Shown piece after piece: positions 1-11,455 of a stretch of 64,000 bases of DNA (positions within the stretch are counted from its first letter, which is position 1; the number at the start of each line of letters is the position of its first letter). Both the position numbers and the translations under genes were made by a program. The stretch spans positions 310,001-374,000 of the forward strand of contig JAMWFC010000067.1 in NCBI GenBank assembly GCA_027475525.1. Reading direction: 5' to 3'. The stretch comes from Macrolepiota albuminosa. Lineage: Eukaryota > Basidiomycota > Agaricomycetes > Agaricales > Agaricaceae. The notes under the pieces are model-generated. The model was given only the letters and a program-made list of their open reading frames with translations, had not been told where the DNA came from and searched no databases.

Positions 1-421
1 AGCAGACTATCAAGCTTGCAAACACATGATAAGAGATAAACATAGGTAAGCTAATGAAGGGATAATGCAAGAGTGTGGGCAGTGATGTTAGACAATGTAA
101 ATAAAAGCTACGTAGCTAAAGCACAACCTTAGTCTGGACAATGAACCTGTTACCGAACCTTAGGTTCCGTCCTCTAAGCAGTCAGGGATATATCTATGAC
201 ATACACGCAAGAGGCGACAATAATTTCTTTTCTTCACTTTCTCGATTGTTGATACATTCGGGTTTCTGCAACTTTATACAAGTATAACTACTCTTCATCC
301 AACACAACCATGTGACTTTCAGTAGATGCCTAATTGATCAATAGTGATCCAGCTATCGCGTTTACTTCTGAGAAAAAGATAATGGCAGATCAATAAGCAG
401 TCACGGATGGAATTTTCTTCA
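1..421. other. intergenic, 3' side of AMS1
   Basis: No convincing coding signal on either strand. This is the region downstream of the mannosidase stop codon on the minus strand. I see no repeat shared with the rest of the window. Confidence 0.5.
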
Positions 422-3400
422 TCAACGAACATACTCTGACTGTTCGGCAAGGACTGGCGTAGACTTGAGGACAAGTTTAACAGTCTTGACCTCAAACCCA
501 CGGAAATCCAACATCAAGATTCCTGACGTCGCGGAATCCTCACCAGGGAAAATGCTCAATTGATCGCCTTCATCCTCAAGAAGGTTCGTGAGGTACGCTT
601 TCGCGATGGACAGGTGGCCGCCGATTCTGAGTTTCGCCTTGGCATGGCCTCCAAATGCCTCGTAGAGACGGAGTACGATAGTCGTCATACCCGTGCTCTT
701 TGAGAAATCATCGTCTTCCCCGCGTTTGACGGTTTCAAGGAAGACGTTCCGCGCTCCCTCGACTGTGAAAGGAGAATGAAGACGTGCCATCGTGGCATGG
801 CCGTCCTGAGGGACATGCCTCACTGTTGTTTAAGGATATTTATCAAGCACAATGGACACGACAGAAATAGAGCTTGTGACTGACCTCGCAGGGGGGAATT
901 GTACAAGTAACCTGCCATAGGGACATCTGATTCCAAGAAATGTCCCTCATGAGGCATGACCGCCCACGAGAACTTGTGTTCGCCTAATACCAGATTTAGT
1001 CATTCAATACAAATAGGAAACAAGTAACATGTCTGAACCTTGGTCCTGTTCAGCGTCAGGAGCCGTCGCGGATCGCAAAAGGGATATACGAAGAACATTC
1101 CCGAGACAAGAAAATCCATATTTCGATTCTGAGAGGATTGCAACGCCATATCCGAACTCGCTCAGGTCCGCATACTATTTGCCATGTTTGTGAGAAGGAT
1201 ACACCGAACGAAGCAAAGATCCTGGACTTACTTTATGTCCACACACTTCAAACTAATGATCAAACATCGTCAGTCGCAGTACAAGAATTATCAAAATCCA
1301 CGACGGAAAACGCAAAAACCTTGGCAATGTCCCAAGTGGTATTCTTATGTGTTGGACGTTGAACGTGTCCAAACTGCGTTTCATACGTCGCATTGTCGCC
1401 ATGAATATCCAAGGGCAACTCGACTGAATCATAAACCATCAGTGTAGAGTACTCCTTGGATGAACAACAATAAACCACCATACATTTGAGGAATTCGTGT
1501 CGCTGATGCCAGTCTACGACGGCATCAAAGTGGAATAACGATCGCGAGTTCTCCTTGACAGTAGCTGCGCCCCACCCCAGGAGATTCAGGATCCAAAAGA
1601 AAGACAGACAGAACAGCCGAAACGTCTTCACCTGTTATAGCATCCAAAGAAATCTTGGGAAGAAAACCGAGTCAGTCGAAAAAAAGCCTATAGCTGCGCA
1701 TCCAAATGGATGAGAGGGGGCGACGTACCGTAACCTCAATCGTACTCTTATCATACTTCGTCGCCGCTCTCACCGAGCCGCGAAGCGGGCCTTGCGCGAC
1801 AACCGACACGTTTGTGAATTCCAGTTGTTTCATGGTCTCCAAATGATGAATCTCAACATCTAATAAAAAGCCCAATCGCATCAGAAAAACGTGTTCCGGC
1901 TCATCATCTTCAAGGAGGATGGTTCACCCCAAGCATCCCAGTAATTCGGTTGATCGTCAAAGATGACCAATCCACCCGTCGAGCCGGGGCTAATCAGCTC
2001 ACGCCTGTAAATGAAGGAAGGGGAGGGTGCAGATTTCATGTGAGTCTCTGCAATCCCTTGAAGCTTAACTGCATACCCACCCCAACTTTACATCGAACAA
2101 ACTAGTAATCCGACCCTTTGAAATCGTAAGTTGCACCGACGAATTTCGCAAAACGAAATTGTCCGTCCCGTTCGTGAACACTATAATGATACACAAATGA
2201 CACTCAACAACCAAACACAAGGAAACGCGTGTGCGTGGGAAGGGGAAAGGGTGGGGGAGAGGAAGGACATTCGGAACATACCTGAGACAGGGAGAAGCTG
2301 CGCATGCAAACCGGTCGCAGGCGTACAGACCGTCCCAACACTCCCTGGCGAATTCACCACGGCATACCCAACCATTCCGTCACTCGATGTCTGCAGGACC
2401 TGCGAGACGAGGCTCGGGTGTGCGCCGACGAGCGGGACTTGTACGATATCCGACCTGCGGAAGAAGGTCGTGTTGAACCCAACGATCTTGCCGGTAGGGT
2501 CGAGGGCTTTGGCGTCGGTGTCCAAAGTGAGTGCGACGGACCCGGGGAAGAGGACGCGCAAGGCTTCATCAAGTAAGGCTTCGCCGTCCATGCGGACCTC
2601 GGCGTAGAGTTTCTCGGCGTCTTCGTAGACCATACCGCTGGACGAGAGAAGTGAGCACTAGACTGTGCAGGAGGGGAGGTTCATACATGGCTGATCCCGG
2701 GAGGACTAGAGGGTGCGGAGTGAGCGGGCTATCACCAAGCTAAGCAACGACGCACCATCGTGGACTGGGGAAAGAGACAATCAGCCTTTGCTCAGTCAAG
2801 AACAGTTGGTATACATACACTGATTCAACAAAACCTTTTCCCACGATTCATCGATCGCTTCTTTGGGATATAGATAATTACTGTTATACAGCCTATACAG
2901 TGACGCAAGCGTCGCTACATGCTGAGTGGGGAGGGGATGGGAATCAGCCAGTCAGGCGCTGTCAATCCAAGTACAACAAACCTCGACATCACGCAGCAAA
3001 ATCTCCGAATGCCTATTCCCTTTCTTGATAGACCCTACCCAACGTCTGGTGTCATCCGACCAACCAACAAGCTCCAAACATCAAAAAAACGAACCATGCG
3101 ATGTATATGTCCCGCGATGGAACTAAACCAAAAAAACACACACACCAAACCGCATCAGCACCACGAGGAAAAGACATGACACTCTCACTAACCTCGAGGT
3201 ACAACTCCCCATGCCTAAACCACACAGAAACAAAAGCAAAAGGCACATCGCGGGGTACACGTCAGCACACCAAACACCCTAGGATTAGAGGGGGGACACA
3301 CCAACTCGGCAGGGTCCTTCCGGCGCCTGATTCCCCAGCGAGGTGATCAAAGAATTCGTCAACCGAGCGACCCATGCCCACGCGCGGGAGCTCGCTGTGC

Positions 3401-6167
3401 GTGTTGCCCACCGCGCGGATGCGCCGGAGCTATACGAGCAAATGCGTGAGCCATCGCGTCGCGTCGCGGTCCAGGAACAACCATGAAGACTATGGCGATA
3501 GGGAGTGAGAGGAAGAGGGAGAGGGGACATACGTTCTCGAGCATCTTGGCGAGCGGGCCTCCGCCGCCATCGCCGTTCCCGAACACGAGCAGTGCCGCTT
3601 GCGACGATTCGAGGTTCTAATTACACGTGCGCGTGTGTGCGTGTCAGTTCTATTTCACTTCTTTTTGCGAGAGAAGGAGAGGGGAGGACCTTGTGGTTAT
3701 CCTGGGCTTTACGAACGTCTCCGACTGTCGCTTGAGCAGTGTACGTATCGACTTCACACATGTAGTGAGTAAGCGTGGGATGGAATGGAAAGAAGGGAAG
3801 GGAAGGGAAAGAAGGGAAAGTCGGGGTTATGCACGCACCTGGTGTCATATGGCAGAGCACCTGCGTCCCGTCGATCCCGACCCAGTTGAACGTCGTATGT
3901 GGGAAGACGTTGCTACGCCGCCCCATCAGTACCCGCATGCCCGAGGTGGAGAGGAGAAAGAGAGAAGGCGACGGACGTACATGTTGTTCCTACACGTTAA
4001 ACGGTAAACGTTAAACCCCCGTACGCGGGTGGGTGGATTACCAAACGAGAGATATAAACGGCGTACCAAGATAACTTTTGTGTGAAGAAATATTCCATAC
4101 CTACACAGAAAATGTTCAGCCTCAACCTCAGCCTCGGTTTCACCACCAAATCCAAGCCAAAAGAAAAAGAAAGAAGAGCAAAGCCAAGCCAAAAAAAGTA
4201 AAAAGAAAAGCAAGAACAACAACTCACCCGCACCCCTACCCAACTGGGGCAGCGCCCCAGTGACACCAAACGAATCCGGCAACCACGCGGTCCTGCACCG
4301 GACGCCAAACCTTGACTCAAAGTACCTCTGGCCGAAGACGAACTGGCGCACGAGGGCCTCGCCTGAGGGCATGTTCGCGTCGTTCTCGACCCACGCCCCG
4401 CCGACGGGGTCGAACGTGCCCTGTGCGATCCGTGTCTTGATCTGCGCAAAGAGCGGGGGGTAAAGCTGTGTGTGTGTCAGTCTTTAATTAGTCGTTGTGT
4501 GCTTGAGGGAGGGACGAGCAGGGACGAACGAACCTGCTCGAGCCATTTGTACTGCTGGGCGGAGCTACACGCGAAGCGGTGCTCGGGGTAGCGATTCATG
4601 AGATCGACCTGGGTAGACCATGACCGCGCGACCTTTTGTTGCGTCACGCGGTATGGCCAGAGCCTGTCCATCGTCCATCACCACAAAGAAAGAAAGTAAT
4701 CGTCAGACGTATACCACCTATACACCAGCTAACATACCATGCCGTGTCGATATGACAACTACACCAAACACACGCACCGATCAGCCACACGGGTGTTCTT
4801 CTAAGATAGCTAGCTAGTGACTTACTGTCCTACACGATCGTCTCAGGACCACACCAGATAGACGGAAAGAAGGGAGTGATGGACTACGCACCGATACCCC
4901 AGACCTGCGCGGGAGCCTCGTCATACACGCGGGGGCCCATATCCTCCCACCCCTCGCCAAACACCTTTTCTGCAACCTTCCGCGCCGCGCTGACGCCCGC
5001 GGGGTCGCCCCTATTGAACACATTCATAATCTCGTTCGCAGCGACGAGCGCCTGGTTCTGCAATCTACCTCGAGAAGTTCAGCACGCGAAGGATGGAAAT
5101 GGGAAAGGGAGAAAGGGAGAAAGGGAGAAGAGGAGAAACGCAATGACGCACGGCGTGTTGCCCGGTAGGGTATCTACGAGCTCGCGCAGCGTCGTATAGT
5201 CCCACAGGAGGCGCCAGGCTTCCTGGTTCGGCACGACAAGGTCCGCAGAGGCGAGTGAGAAGTATCTGTTCATCTGCGACAAGGGTTAGTTCACATTTAG
5301 GTCTTTGTCACACGTAGACGTACATCGGGGGGATCGATGGTATCGCCGTGGATGGGGACGCCAAACATCCCGTTACAGCTGGACTCGATGATAAAATCGT
5401 GGCGGCCCTCACGGCGCGCAGACGCGGGGATGATGTACTCGACACGACGGTCGCCGCCGAATCCACCAGTGATGCCTGTGTGGGATGTGGTATTTAGTTT
5501 GTAGGCCAGGGGAGGAACGGACCTTGGAGAGGAGACCCGTCGGTACTGTAGATCATGGCTTCGCAGCCTGGATCGAATTCGACTGGCTGGGAGATGAGTT
5601 GGAGCACATGGAGAGAGGCAGAAAGCGTACATTGTACACGCTCGTATTGTTCCCAGTATGCTGGTAGTGTGACGGAGACTTTCCACCAGTGGTTTGTCTA
5701 GACGAATGAGAGTCACAGGGTATTACTCGCGTACGCTGGCGCGCTTACCCCTGTGCAAGTTGTACGGCGACGAACGCGTCAGCTAGAAGAAAACTCACAA
5801 GAGGGACCAAAGGAGTCGCCCTAGACGGATGCTAAGAAGGACGTGGGATACATTGCAAGCGAGGGAGAACCTTCTTTGCAGGCTTGTACGTCTGCTTCAT
5901 CGCCTCTGCAAAGGTAGGCTTGGACAGCCCCGGTGCACTCCACCTGTCGATGGGCTATTAAGCAGATGCAGGCATGATCGAGCAGTACACCAACACCTGG
6001 AGCTTGACATGCTCTGAATTATCGATGCGATGGGTAAAGAGGACAGATGAGAGATTGATGTCTGCATAGCGACCGCCGGTGAACTTGGAGACGCGGTCTT
6101 TAGTGAGACTCTTGATCCACTTGGGACCTGGGGCATAATTGAGTGCTGGATATTGATGATGGCTCAT
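422..6167 (-). CDS. AMS1: vacuolar alpha-mannosidase, glycoside hydrolase family 38
   Basis: Class II alpha-mannosidase of the Ams1 type, which in fungi trims mannose from free oligosaccharides in the vacuole/cytosol. The start at 6167 gives [17 protein letters not shown], a typical Ams1 N-terminus. Splicing restores the GH38 zinc-site motif GHCHIDTAWLWPYR (about 4740-4895 and 4663), the nucleophile region WLPDSFG (about 4280), [20 protein letters not shown] (about 3860-4100), [20 protein letters not shown] (about 2600-2810) and the C-terminal [14 protein letters not shown] before TGA at 422-424. Exons include 5995-6167, 5871-5943, 5799-5820, 5749-5750, 5631-5697, 5523-5582, 5324-5475, 5152-5273, 4892-5064, 4826-4829, 4738-4758, 4534-4663, 4228-4465, 4067-4100, 3981-3989, 3839-3912, 2756-2764 and 2687-2705. 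The total is probably above 25. No disabling change was found in the exons checked. Exons below about 2.6 kb were only partly traced. The coding part is clearly GC-richer than the flanking mobile DNA. Confidence 0.93.
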
Positions 6168-6176
6168 TGGGAGTTA

Positions 6177-7440
6177 ATCTGGTTGCACGTGCCTCTTGTT
6201 GGAATACGAGACCAACTAGACCTGAGGGTTCTTCTCAACTTCCCATATTTTCAAATTTCATGTCCATGTATCGTGGTAATAAGTATACCACACACCACCT
6301 TCCCAACTCAGTACTACATGCTCTCAAATGGTGGCAGGCTTGTCTGGAGGATGCCACCATGTACTGCCAACTGTATCCTATACAACCACTCAAAGATCTC
6401 AATATTTTTTGTTGATGCTTCTACATCATGGGGAATTGGCATTCTGGTAACCAAGTTCCATCATATGATGAAACTAAGAGACAATTGGAAAGTCCCTGGC
6501 TGAGATATTTGCTGGCTAGAGTCAGTTGCCACCAAAATACTGTTTAATTTTCTGCAGCAACTACAATTTCACAACAGGCAATAATAACTTTTCTGCTGTT
6601 GCTTTTTTGCTTCTGACTTGTTCTTTCAGGCGTGTATTGGTCCATTGATAAAGTCACTTCTCAGTTCTGCATCAATCCACGGATCACCTTTTAAATGTCC
6701 CCCTCGTAAACCTATATCTTTCGACCATCTTCACGTACTTCACAACGCTTGAAACTTCGGATCACCTAAAAGTCATGCGATTTGGGCAGTAGCCCTGACA
6801 GCCTTCTGGGGTTGTTGTCGCCTCGGGGAACTCCTTCCTATTTCACACTCAACCTTTCACCCTACTCGTAACATTACATTCAACTGTAACATCCGTGTAA
6901 CATTGGTTCGAAATCGCTGCGTTCTTACTTTCCACATCCCCTGATCTAAAACTACTCGTGATTCCGGAATCGACTGTAGCCTTGTGGAACGGAACAATAT
7001 TTTCTGTCCTATCCATGGCCTCACAAATCACATTTCAATTAATTGTCCTTCTCCTGATTATCCCCTTTTTGCATTCCGAAACGTCTCTCAATCTCTCACC
7101 TTATCAATTCTCACAAAGGACAACTTTCTCTCCTTTACAAATCACATTTATTTCTTTCACTTCTGTCATCAACCCCTAACACTTTTTCCAGGCTTCTGTG
7201 TTTCAAAAGACGTTGACACCATTCACGGCTATAGTCACCGTATTGGAGGCTCTGTCAAGTTACTATGTGACGGTGTTCCACCTCACATTGTTATGAAACA
7301 CGGCGGATGGAGTTCCCTGTGTTTTCTCATCTATTGGAGACGACTGGATACTATCGTGCCTAACGCAGTTGCTCTTGCCTGGGAAAACTCTCGACGTCAA
7401 TTCGCACACGATCATAATCTCACTCATATCGTGGACACAA
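6177..7440 (+). pseudogene. degenerate tyrosine-recombinase retroelement (DIRS-like), RNase H and recombinase remnants
   Basis: Two blocks resemble the RT/RNase H plus tyrosine recombinase proteins common in Agaricomycetes. The first (about 6200-6500) encodes MYCQLYPIQPLKDLN followed, after a frame slip, by FVDASTSWGIGI, an RNase H-like block. The second (7190-7440) encodes GGSVKLLCDGVPPHIVMKHG then FLIYWRRLDTI, i.e. the C-terminal recombinase region with the H/R box and the candidate catalytic Tyr of IYWRR. Frames are broken between the blocks, so the element is dead. It begins within about 10-50 bp of the AMS1 start codon and points away from it. DIRS versus Crypton assignment is inferred from the RNase H-like block; termini were not found. 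Confidence 0.6.
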
Positions 7441-7997
7441 ACTGGTCCGACCTTATTAATCTTTCATGTCTTAACACATTTTCCAATAATAAACTCCCTC
7501 TACTCGTAATTTTACATCTCTCATGGGTTCCTTGTTCATCAGAGGGCACAGCTGGACGGGCAGGCACGACCGATGTAGAGCTGCGCCCGGGTGGGTATCT
7601 GCCGCTTCTGCACACGGAGCAAGTGTTTGTGCCTTCTGTCCACAGCATCGGTATTTGATCATTTCACAGCACGTCCGCAGCGCGTCCAAATCCAACCCAG
7701 CCTTGTCTAGATATGTCAGAAGCTGGAGCAGACCAAAAGGGTGTACGGCTGCGTATAACGTAACTGAGGTATGTTTTCCACAAATCATTACTTACACATG
7801 TAACTTACTTTATCCATACCTAGCGCGCTACGGCGTCTACTAGGTAATTAATATAAGTTCGTTACTATCCCTATAATGTAACTGACTGCGCTACGGCGTC
7901 TACTACGGACGGATCTTTCTGATAGATTAGGTCTCTGTTAGGATATAAACAAAAGGTCCTGAAGCTGTGGTATAATTGCTACCCCACCTCCGAGAAT
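7441..7997. other. intergenic region upstream of the terpene synthase
   Basis: Contains a GC-richer patch (about 7540-7750) with short open frames on both strands that I could not assign to a family. It is followed by AT-rich sequence with an 18-bp direct repeat and a TATA-like stretch (GGTATAATTG, about 7969) before the ATG at 7998. Confidence 0.4.
7825..7905. promoter_or_regulatory. 18-bp direct repeat upstream of the terpene synthase
   Basis: GCGCTACGGCGTCTACTA occurs exactly at 7825-7842 and again at 7888-7905, 63 bp apart and about 93-173 bp before the start codon. A repeated GC-rich motif in an AT-rich promoter could be a transcription factor site; this is inference only. Confidence 0.3.
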
Positions 7998-9258
7998 ATG
8001 TACTTTGTCGACCTCATCGCACGTCTTTTCATTTCTGGCACGAAGCTCTTGTGGGCTCCTGCAGAACAAGGTGGGCACTCATGACTTCCATTCCGATGCC
8101 CAAAACTACCAATTGCCTGTGAAGATGAGGACATTGCGACTATCATAAAAAATCTCCTTAATGATCACGATGTGGTATCCTCGGATTACCCTTCTCTGTG
8201 CGCCACCAACGAGGAGCTTGAATTTCTTATGCAGAAAAGAATAGAAGAACATCATGCTCTATCTACTGGACAGGCCAATAAGATTCTGCCGCTGCACCTT
8301 GCGGCAAGTCTGGTTGAGGTATATCCACGTCATTTCTTCCTACACTATCACGTATTAGGACTCATCATTGTTAGCTAGCATACCACAAATGTTCGCTTGC
8401 TGAGAAGCTGAATATAGCACTCCTGAATTGGTGAGTTGGATCATGCAATGTCTACTCTCATGCGATGGACCTATCCAAGGTACCTGCTCTATATCGACAA
8501 TGAATCTCCGAAGAACGTCACTCCATTCATCGCATTCCAGGAGCGTTTCCTTCGAAATTTACCTCAACTCGACCCCCTTCTCGATGGTCTGGCATCTTGC
8601 CTTCATGCAGTATATGATCTCTACCCTATCTACTTCGCAAATACAATTGTCAACTCCATATTTGATTCCATTGTCGGGACCTGTACTGAACCTTCACTCG
8701 ATGTACAATCACAAAGTACCTCGTCACTGTTTCCGTCGTTCCTTCGTCAACGAAACGGTGCAGGCTTGGCTTATGCCCTGATGATGTTCCCCGACTCCCT
8801 ACAGCCTGTCAGCTATGTCGCTTGCTTTCAAGCCCTAGCAGATATGGATTTTTGGATTTCAGGCGTCAATGACATCCTTTCGTAGGTTTCATTCTAAGAC
8901 CGGTGAAAACCTGGTTGGCCATTCTCATTGCCCTTACACTAGGTACTACAAGGAAAGCTGTTGTGGAGAAACCACAAACTACATCTCTAATAGAGCGATT
9001 GTGGAGGCTAAAACGCCATTGAGAGTTGCTTCGGACATTAGAAAGGACGTACTGTGTTCAAGGGGCCACATTTATAAGACACTATCGGCCACTGCCGGAC
9101 AAGAAGCTGTTGAAATTTGGCAGACTTGGGAACGTGGCTTCATGTAAGTAAAAATACCTTGTTGTGATGAGACTCAGGTCAATGACATATTTTCTGTCCC
9201 TAGAACCTGGCATTTGCAGCAGGACCGTTATATGTTACGAGAACTCCGGATCAGCTGA
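7998..9258 (+). CDS. trichodiene synthase-like (TRI5 family) terpene synthase
   Basis: Class I terpene cyclase expected to ionise a prenyl diphosphate, probably farnesyl diphosphate, in the cytosol. Six exons (7998-8070, 8125-8318, 8375-8430, 8480-8881, 8943-9143, 9204-9258) join in phase through GT-AG introns of 49-61 nt to give 326 aa, close to the usual family length. Visible motifs are YLLYIDNESPK at the position of the aspartate-rich metal motif, VNDILSYYKES, which is a perfect ND(L,I,V)xSxxKE metal-binding motif created across the 8881/8943 junction, and WHLQQDRYMLREL near the C-terminus, matching the TRI5 family ending. The first motif is D-N-E rather than the fuller DDxxDD of plant-pathogen trichodiene synthases, so the product need not be trichodiene. 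ATG at 7998 was chosen because upstream frames are closed. Neighbours are transposon remnants on both sides; no other biosynthetic gene is adjacent. Confidence 0.88.
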
Positions 9259-9639
9259 AGATGATTGATAGATTATCATGAACACTCATATGCTTTAATC
9301 AAATTTTGAATCAGCCTTAGCGGTCTGCGCTCAAGTTACTTCTTTGCCTTCATCCCGTGCATATCCTGAAATTTAAAATTTAGCCTCATTCTTTCTCGAG
9401 ACAAATTGATAGGTGTATTATATTGATGCGAAATGAAAGTGTTACTTTTATTCTAAAGTAGTCCAAGTGAAATTGAACTAGATTTTTAATTTAAAAGTTA
9501 AACTGTCGGAGGGCTAGAGCGAGAAGAGCTGACCATGGAGAAAGCAAGGATAGCTGCGAGAGGCAGGAGAGCCGACCGAAGACAATAATAGCTGACCATT
9601 GAGGAAGAACATGATGAAACACCACTTGTTTATTTGGTT
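9259..9639. other. intergenic, no gene seen
   Basis: AT-rich 3' flank of the terpene synthase followed by short purine-rich sequence. No open frame or recognisable repeat. Confidence 0.4.
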
Positions 9640-9814
9640 ACAAATGTGGGCAATAATTATCAATAGGAATGGGCTGCTGCAGCACAAGGCAATATCAAGA
9701 TCTACAGTAGAGTTTTGTCAATGACTGTTTATAAGATTGAATAGTCAGAAAGAGACCAATAGTACAATTACTGAAGCAGAGAGAGAAATTCTAGCTACTG
9801 TTTATATGAAGCTT
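9640..9814 (+). repeat. left part of a dispersed repeat split by the copia insertion
   Basis: Resembles 55430-55620 (shared words include GTCTACAGTAGAGTTTTGTC with one change, and GAAGCAGAGAGAGAAATT). The matching right part continues at 14649-14750. The copia element at 9815-14648 was therefore inserted into an older copy of this repeat. No coding function recognised. Confidence 0.65.
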
Positions 9815-10126
9815 TGTCGAAGGATGTGATGTCTGACACTGGCTACTTTTCTATGACATCATTGTTTCATCATACATGCATATGTTTTCTTTGTTTCACT
9901 ATGATGAGCTTATTATCTTTTTATGACATAACATACTTACATTCACGACTATAAATATTTTGTGGAGACCTGGAGTCATGTCATCTCTTGGCATCGACTC
10001 CAGGTACACTGTGTACCTTATGTCATCATATAACTTGTACTTATATCTCTCAGCATTGACTCCAGTCTATAACTTGATTGTCTACTGTACATGAATATAT
10101 CATCATTATGCTATAATGCTGTGTCA
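9815..10126 (+). repeat. 5' LTR of copia element 1
   Basis: 312 bp, begins TGTCGAAGGATGTG and ends TGTCA. Followed at once by GGTTATGAATCC, which parallels GGTTATGGGCCC after the 5' LTR of the second copia element and probably includes the primer binding site. Confidence 0.8.
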
Positions 10127-10130
10127 GGTT

Positions 10131-11063
10131 ATGAATCCTGCCATCATGAATGAGACCAATATTTCCAAAACATTACAGTTTCTGAAATTTAATGGTATGA
10201 ACTACCATATCTGGTCCAACAACATGAAGTCAGCCTTATAGGCTAAGGCCTTGTGGGGTGTGGTATCCAGGAGAGAGCCTTGTCCTCTGAAACCACCCAC
10301 CAAATATTCTGACCTCATGACCACTATGTGCTCTACTGGTGATCAGCCTCCTCAAGTCATCTATAAAGAGGGATCTGACTTGATGAAGGTGTTGCAGTCT
10401 AAAGATTTTTCAACTTGGCAGACTGCTGATGATAAATATGAGCACTGGCTCAATAAGAATGATTCCACTATGGGATTAATTTGTAACACTATTGAATACA
10501 CCCAGCATGAGACTATAGTTGGCCTTGACAGTTCCCAAAAGATATGGGAACACATGCGGAAAAACTATGTTGATCAACAAAGTGGCATTAATGTCCACTA
10601 CTACTATCAGCAGCTATATGTGAAAAAATGGGATGGTAACTCATCCTTGACTGATCATCTTGAGTTTTATATGAGCATCTATTGCCGTTTCATCGAAGCT
10701 GGTCACAATATTGACAATTATATTATTTTTAATGCTATGCTTCTTTCATTACCTTGTATCCCCACCTGGAAGGTCATTAAACAAAATTTATTGTTTCATG
10801 GTACTTTCCTCATCCTTGAAACCATAATGATGGAATTGTTATCTGTATATGACAGATGACCCTCAAAAATAACTCTATGAATAAAATGTTAGTGTTCCTG
10901 TCTACAAGGAACAACAATTTGAGTGGCAGTAGAGTGAAGTTTAACCAGAAGAGGATAGCCAGGACTAAATGCCAGCCAAAACCCAATGATGTCTGCCACA
11001 ATTGTGGAGAGAAGGGACATTGGAGTCTGAAGTGTCCAAAGCCCAAGCAGGCTAAAAGCTCCT
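10131..11063 (+). pseudogene. copia element 1 gag remnant with zinc knuckle
   Basis: From ATG 10131 the frame reads FLKFNGMNYHIWSNNMKSAL, the usual start of copia capsid, then a TAG at 10239-10241 that looks like a lost glutamine codon. The same frame continues to about 10857 with WEHMRKNYVDQQSG and similar UBN2-type gag sequence. A frameshift follows, and a CCHC knuckle CHNCGEKGHWSLKC is encoded in another frame at about 10993. Gag packages the element RNA; this copy cannot make a full protein. Confidence 0.75.
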
Positions 11064-11240
11064 GAAATACTAACATATCCATATCTGCAGCTGAACTCAG
11101 AGCATGAGAGGTCGGAAAGGTGCTCATGGCTACATATGACAGAATGTCCACAGGATTACTCCTTGATAGCACCACATCATACTACATGGTGGCTGATCTA
11201 GGTTATTATATCAATTATCAAGGGATCAAAAACCAGTATA

Positions 11241-11455
11241 CAGTGGCTCAAAAAACTGTCCCAATGTTTCATACTTTTTGAAAGATAATATTTGCATGAA
11301 GGATGGGAAGTACCTAAAATCCTGATTAAATCATGTAAAATACTATGGCATCATAGCTACAGAATGAATTTAGGCTTATGTAATCGAAATCAAAACTGAT
11401 GGAGCAATAGCCATTTTAAAATATTCACTCATTGGGACAGTTTTTTGAGCATCTC
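11241..11455. mobile_element. 215-bp mariner-type MITE, copy 1
   Basis: Flanked by TA on both sides (11239-11240 and 11456-11457). Ends are imperfect inverted repeats: CAGTGGCTCAAAAAACTGTC on the left and the complement of GACAGTTTTTTGAGCATCTC on the right. Same family and almost the same length as 27068-27282 and 35880-36093. No coding capacity. Inserted in the gag-pol region of copia element 1. Confidence 0.75.

Noticed and set aside
2131..2633. Long plus-strand open frames opposite the mannosidase exons
   Set aside because: They are complements of the conserved AMS1 exon encoding [22 protein letters not shown]-rich coding DNA opens the other strand by chance.
8436..8885. Start of the terpene synthase at the ATG-like position of the longest single frame
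   Set aside because: That frame begins in an intron; upstream exons 7998-8430 join in phase and give the expected family length.
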